NCBI GenBank assembly: GCA_944470555.2
Contig: OX104134.1
Span: forward strand, 9,093,248-9,157,247
Direction of reading: 5' to 3'
Length of the DNA: 64,000 bases
DNA from: Heterobilharzia americana
Lineage: Eukaryota > Platyhelminthes > Trematoda > Strigeidida > Schistosomatidae
In this document: positions 59,891 to 64,000 of the stretch, piece by piece
Layout: each line of letters opens with the position of its first letter
Numbering within the stretch: position 1 is the stretch's first letter
The notes under the pieces: generated by a model
What the model saw: the letters and a program-made list of their open reading frames with translations, nothing else
What the model was told of the DNA's origin: nothing
The model's database searches: none
Program-made: the position numbers and the translations under genes

Positions 59891-62800
59891 GACTTTTCAT
59901 TCACCTATTTTCACCAAAATATTTCTAATACTTTTATTTGTGCTTATTCCCATCCCCATTCATATTGACTATCGTTTCACTATTACCGCATTTGTTATGG
60001 TTACGTTAGTTTTGTTAACATATCTTCACATGATTACGCAACCCCGTCCAACTTACTTCGAATCGCATCTCAATCATTCGTGAACATTCCTCCCCTTGCC
60101 TTATAGAGTTTAGTTGAATTATTACTTGAACTTCGTTTGCATTCTGAATTATTATGTTTTCCTAATCAATAGAACATTAATCAGTATCTTAAAACGTTCC
60201 ATATAAGGTTGTATGGAGCTGAAGAGAATCCTATGAAATAAATGAGGTCCTCTTATCCTGTAAATGGTGTTCTCATTGCGTTATTCATATTCCTAAAGGG
60301 GAATAAATGTATGAGAAATATAGAGATTTATAAAATGGAACTGAATCAATTGACAAAACTGACAACAGGAATCGGTTAAAATAGGTGGAATGCGAGTTGC
60401 ACTGCCGACTCCAACACTCGATGATGGTAGGTGGAGGTCAAGATGGAGGTCCTAGGATAATCAATTCAGTATACTGCCACAATTTATGGCGTCTATAGAG
60501 GGTAGTAGGATATGTGTAGATAAATGCAGTTTTACTGACGAGATAGACTGAAAATATCCATAGTCAGAATACTCATAGAAAATGGTGTAAATATGGTGCC
60601 AGCGATAAAGATATAACTGTTATTTATTCTGCTTTGCATACTGAACATATTCTGAGTCCTTTTTGCTTCAAAGTTCTATCTACACTGACGGTTTACCTTT
60701 TCTACATAGTCAATAGATGCAGCACCTTAAAAAAAATTTTATTGTGAATAGTTCAACGCTTTTCCATTTAGTCGAATGCCCCGCGACAAGCAATCAAGAT
60801 TATCGAAAGTTAAACCAAATGTAACTTGCATTTTAGTAATTAAGAGAGAAAACGGCTGAGACAGTCCAAAACTTGAGTGCTTAAGGTATTAAACGCCAAT
60901 CTAATTAAGGAGAATGGTTCCATTTTATTAAACTATGTAAAATTGACCTTAGAATATCACTCATCTATTCACAGATATATTCTGGTGAAAATTCATATTT
61001 TATACTGAGCTATGTGTTGATTTACCTGAAAGAATCGTGACATTTTAGCTTTGGGTATCATGAAATGCTTTTCCGATTCTAGAACGACATAAGAATAAAG
61101 ACTATTCAACTAGTATAACAGACAATTTTCCATATAATGAAATTAAAAGTGCGCATTTTAAAAAAAGGTTTTTATACATGACGGAACTTCAGCATTCACT
61201 AATTCCAATCATTAGTAAATATTTCATCTGATAATATACAAGGATTCATAAAACGAAATAAATATTAGGTCATAGGTTTAGACCTGCCATAACTACTGCT
61301 CTGATACACACTACATGTTATCACTAACCACATTAAACAAAAACAGGTTTGACCTACATTCAAATGAATACGAATCTTGATTAGATTACTATAATTATTT
61401 TCAACAAGATTTCTGGTTAACATACCAAGACCATCAGCAGTATGCACTCAGTGCTCTTTTTGGCCTGTATTATTCAGCGTGAATGATAATATCTAATGTG
61501 ATAGTTACAGAAAATGGTTTGAGTGGAACATTTTTTCTTTTAGTCGATTTTTTTTCACCTCTTTCTGACATATTCTTAAGTCAGTACTTGGTAGAGACAG
61601 TGAAACGTTTTTGTACAAAAGGATATATCGTTCTAACCCAGATTATGAATTCACGATTTACCAGGTTCGATTTCCTAACTCTTTATTTTCTTGCCAAATT
61701 CTACTTCTAAAGGTGAGCAGAATTCACCTACGTAACAATAATATGCTAATACAGACATGCCAAGAAAGTAATAACTAGAAGTTTAACTTTTAACAGGTAA
61801 GAGTGGATTTGTATGATCTAGAAATAATACTATGTGGAAATAATGCATAGCGTGATAAATATGTAAAATAAATCCGTTATAATAATAGTGAATACTTCTA
61901 GTTAGTTATTTGACTTTTTATGTAGATGGGAAAACCACTGAAGCAAAAGCATATGCATACCTGAAATTCTATGTACACCACTACGAGTCAACTCACATGA
62001 TTTTTAAAACTAAATAAAAAATGAATTCATAGTTGCGCTAGTGCATGCAACATTTAAAAAACATTTACAAAAAAACTACTGAAATGGAGCTAACAGTTAA
62101 TCAGTTTTCACACTTCTATCTTACTAACGAAGATTTTTTCTTAAAATAGCATAGGAAATGAGTGCCCATTACAATTCACTGGGAATAACATGAACCCAAG
62201 GCATACTTCAAGAATACCGAGATGACGACGCTATTCATGGGTTTATACTGTTGGTCATGTTTCCAATAACTGCCTGGATAAGCCAATTCAAAAGAAGTTC
62301 CACGCAACTAACCTTCTACGACCTATCATGGCACATCCCTAATACGCCTCTGCATGAAGGATATGTATGTCAGTCTGAAATTCTTGGGTATTACGAGCTA
62401 ATTTCAATCTTCACCACAACTAGTGGATGAGCAAGTGTGTATGAACATTTAAAAGACAGCTGTTTTAAGTAATGACTATATCCCATGCTCATATTAGCTG
62501 TGGTTGAATTCAAAAAGCGTATTCTTTTTGTTAAAACTAACTAACCGGACATACTGATATCTTAATGAGACCCGAGCCATACACTTTAAATATTAGTACG
62601 ATCTCCGCCAAACCACTGAAGCGCAAACAGATACCTCTCCTTCAGTAGGTGTTATTTATTATGATAAAACTTAATCTTCAAAAAGCAAAATACCACATTG
62701 GGATAAACATGGTAATTGTATGTTAAGAGTGAGAATGTTGTCGACAGCACGCAACCTTTCAAATGTTGCAGTCAAGGTTATATTTGAAACTTATGCAACG

Positions 62801-63269
62801 TCTGCACAGTTTCGACCCATCATGGGTTCATCTAACTACCGTTTTTACCTTTGAAGTTAGAGAGACTGTGCTTGTCCACACAACAAGACCATATAGCTAA
62901 ATAGTAAGCGTGAAAAATGATTGCTAAGAGGAAGAACCGGAAAATCCAACTGAATGAGAATCTACCAACTATGTTGTACATGTCTTATCGTGACATCACA
63001 GAACTATTCTACATATCCTGACAGTAAGTCAAATGATTGTAAACCGACTTGATTCACATAAAATAAGTACGTTCACACGATCGAAACGGAGTTCAATAAT
63101 AATAATCGACCCACAAATATTTTTGCTGACATAATCGGAAGTGACTCATTGATGGTCACACAAGCAGATCATTTGACAGCATAAAGTTAAACTTTATCGC
63201 ATCGAATTATAACAATCACTTGATTATAATGAAAATTTATAACAGAACACAAATGTCGGTCATTTATAT

Positions 63270-63275
<6 letters not shown>
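59891..63275. other. Gene-free stretch
   Basis: Over 3 kb of AT-rich DNA. The frame following the PLE (59889-60083) is hydrophobic but is probably 3' flank of the element. No motifs, tRNA-like boxes or splice-bounded exons were recognised. Confidence 0.42.

Positions 63276-63323
<48 letters not shown>
63276..63323. repeat. (AT)24 microsatellite
   Basis: A perfect 48-bp AT dinucleotide run. It generates the Tyr-Ile repeats in the antisense open frame across it, which is therefore not a gene. Confidence 0.96.
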
Positions 63324-63326
<3 letters not shown>

Positions 63327-63699
63327 TGATGTCAAGAAATATGAAACCATTCAATCCAGTAAATTTTTCCAAACCTGAAAACTTCTATGCTCACTAAATA
63401 AAAAAAACCTAATGATCGTCTTCAGATGATGATGATGCAACCGAACCATATACACAAACAATAAAATCATGCCATCAATTCTAATAAATTTTATGTGAAC
63501 TTGATAAAATATAACGGAAAGCAAAACATACATAGATATGCTAAACATATCGTAAAATAGGTAGTGAAAATGTGCTACATGGATAGGTATAAGTCAGATA
63601 AGTAAAATAGTACATTGAACAACGGCGAATACTTGACAAAGAGGATTTAGTGAGCTTTTAATAGCATTTTTCAAAAAATTTTGCTGAGGAGATCCAGCT

Positions 63700-64000
63700 T
63701 CGATAAAAACACCTCGTTTGGCATTTGCAGCGCGCGTCATCTGCGACGCTGACTGGCGAGATATCCAGCTATCTATTGAAGGACGAATATACTGTACTGC
63801 AGTCTATTCTATCCTGTTATACGGCCGTGAGATATGGCCGTTAAAAGTGGAAGACATGATGCGGTTATATGTTTTCGACCACAGGTGTCTTCGTAGCATC
63901 GCTCGCGTTTGGTGGAATCATCATGTGATCAATGTTGAAGTCAGGCGAGGGGTACTAGGCAAGACAGGCAAGTCGATTGATAAGGTTGGGAAGCCTGGTC
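63700..64000 (+). mobile_element. Non-LTR retrotransposon RT C-terminal part, cut by window edge
   Basis: An open frame runs to the edge: a region like KTPRLAFA, RRDIQLS-like DWRDIQLSIEGRIYCTAVYS, LLYGREIWPLKVEDMMRLYV, FDHRCLRSIARVWWNHHVIN and VEVRRGVLGK. This is the thumb/connection part after the catalytic palm and belongs to the same family as the decayed minus-strand copy at 3450-5160. It is still open over about 95 codons, so it is the youngest-looking retrotransposon coding piece in the window. Its 3' end lies beyond the window, and the palm upstream of 63690 is not readable. Confidence 0.78.

Noticed and set aside
59593..59892. An independent 99-residue gene
   Set aside because: It is a frame-shifted part of the GIY-YIG domain of a Penelope-like remnant.
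63187..63372. Small protein with Tyr-Ile repeats on the minus strand
   Set aside because: Produced by translation through the (AT)n microsatellite.

Overview
The window is AT-rich, repeat-laden animal DNA that I read as a blood-fluke (schistosome-type trematode) genome. The evidence is the combination of RTE/SR-like non-LTR retrotransposons, several Penelope-like elements (PLEs), tRNA-derived SINEs, and elements resembling the schistosome SM-alpha SINE with its hammerhead-ribozyme module. I cannot name the species. The retroelements are mostly decayed; only one host gene is recognisable.

The host gene is a sterol O-acyltransferase (SOAT/ACAT, MBOAT family) on the + strand. Two coding exons are visible: 17525-17914, and the terminal exon 36352-37401, which carries the FYKDWWN motif and the catalytic His. 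They are joined phase 0 to phase 0 across an 18.4-kb intron. The N-terminal exon(s) were not found.

The dominant structure is a very large, nearly identical inverted duplication. Its left arm is 20325-28544 (8,220 bp, inside the SOAT intron) and its right arm is 46544-55195 (8,652 bp, downstream of the gene). The spacer is about 18.0 kb and contains the SOAT terminal exon. The arms carry the same cargo in mirror order: an RTE retrotransposon remnant, a fold-back tRNA-derived SINE pair, and a PLE with inverted terminal repeats. The main difference is a 430-bp deletion in the left copy, bounded by a 4-bp microhomology.

Layout: 1-17.5 kb holds retroelement remnants (3.45-5.16 kb non-LTR, 7.7-8.3 kb SINEs, 12.5 kb PLE) and an SM-alpha-like pair at 16.9-17.2 kb. 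17.5-37.7 kb is the SOAT locus with its repeat-filled intron (left arm, a second PLE with a nested SINE at 31.5-32.6 kb, an SM-alpha cluster at 33.1-33.7 kb). 37.7-46.5 kb has another RTE remnant and fold-back SINEs. 46.5-55.2 kb is the right arm. 55.2-64 kb has a SINE, an SM-alpha fragment, a PLE remnant, and a non-LTR retrotransposon running off the end.

A recurring theme is inverted repetition at several scales: 30-65 bp arms in SINEs, roughly 110-150 bp inverted termini around PLEs, head-to-head SM-alpha pairs, and the 8-kb arms. All comparisons were made by eye; no alignments or database searches were run.
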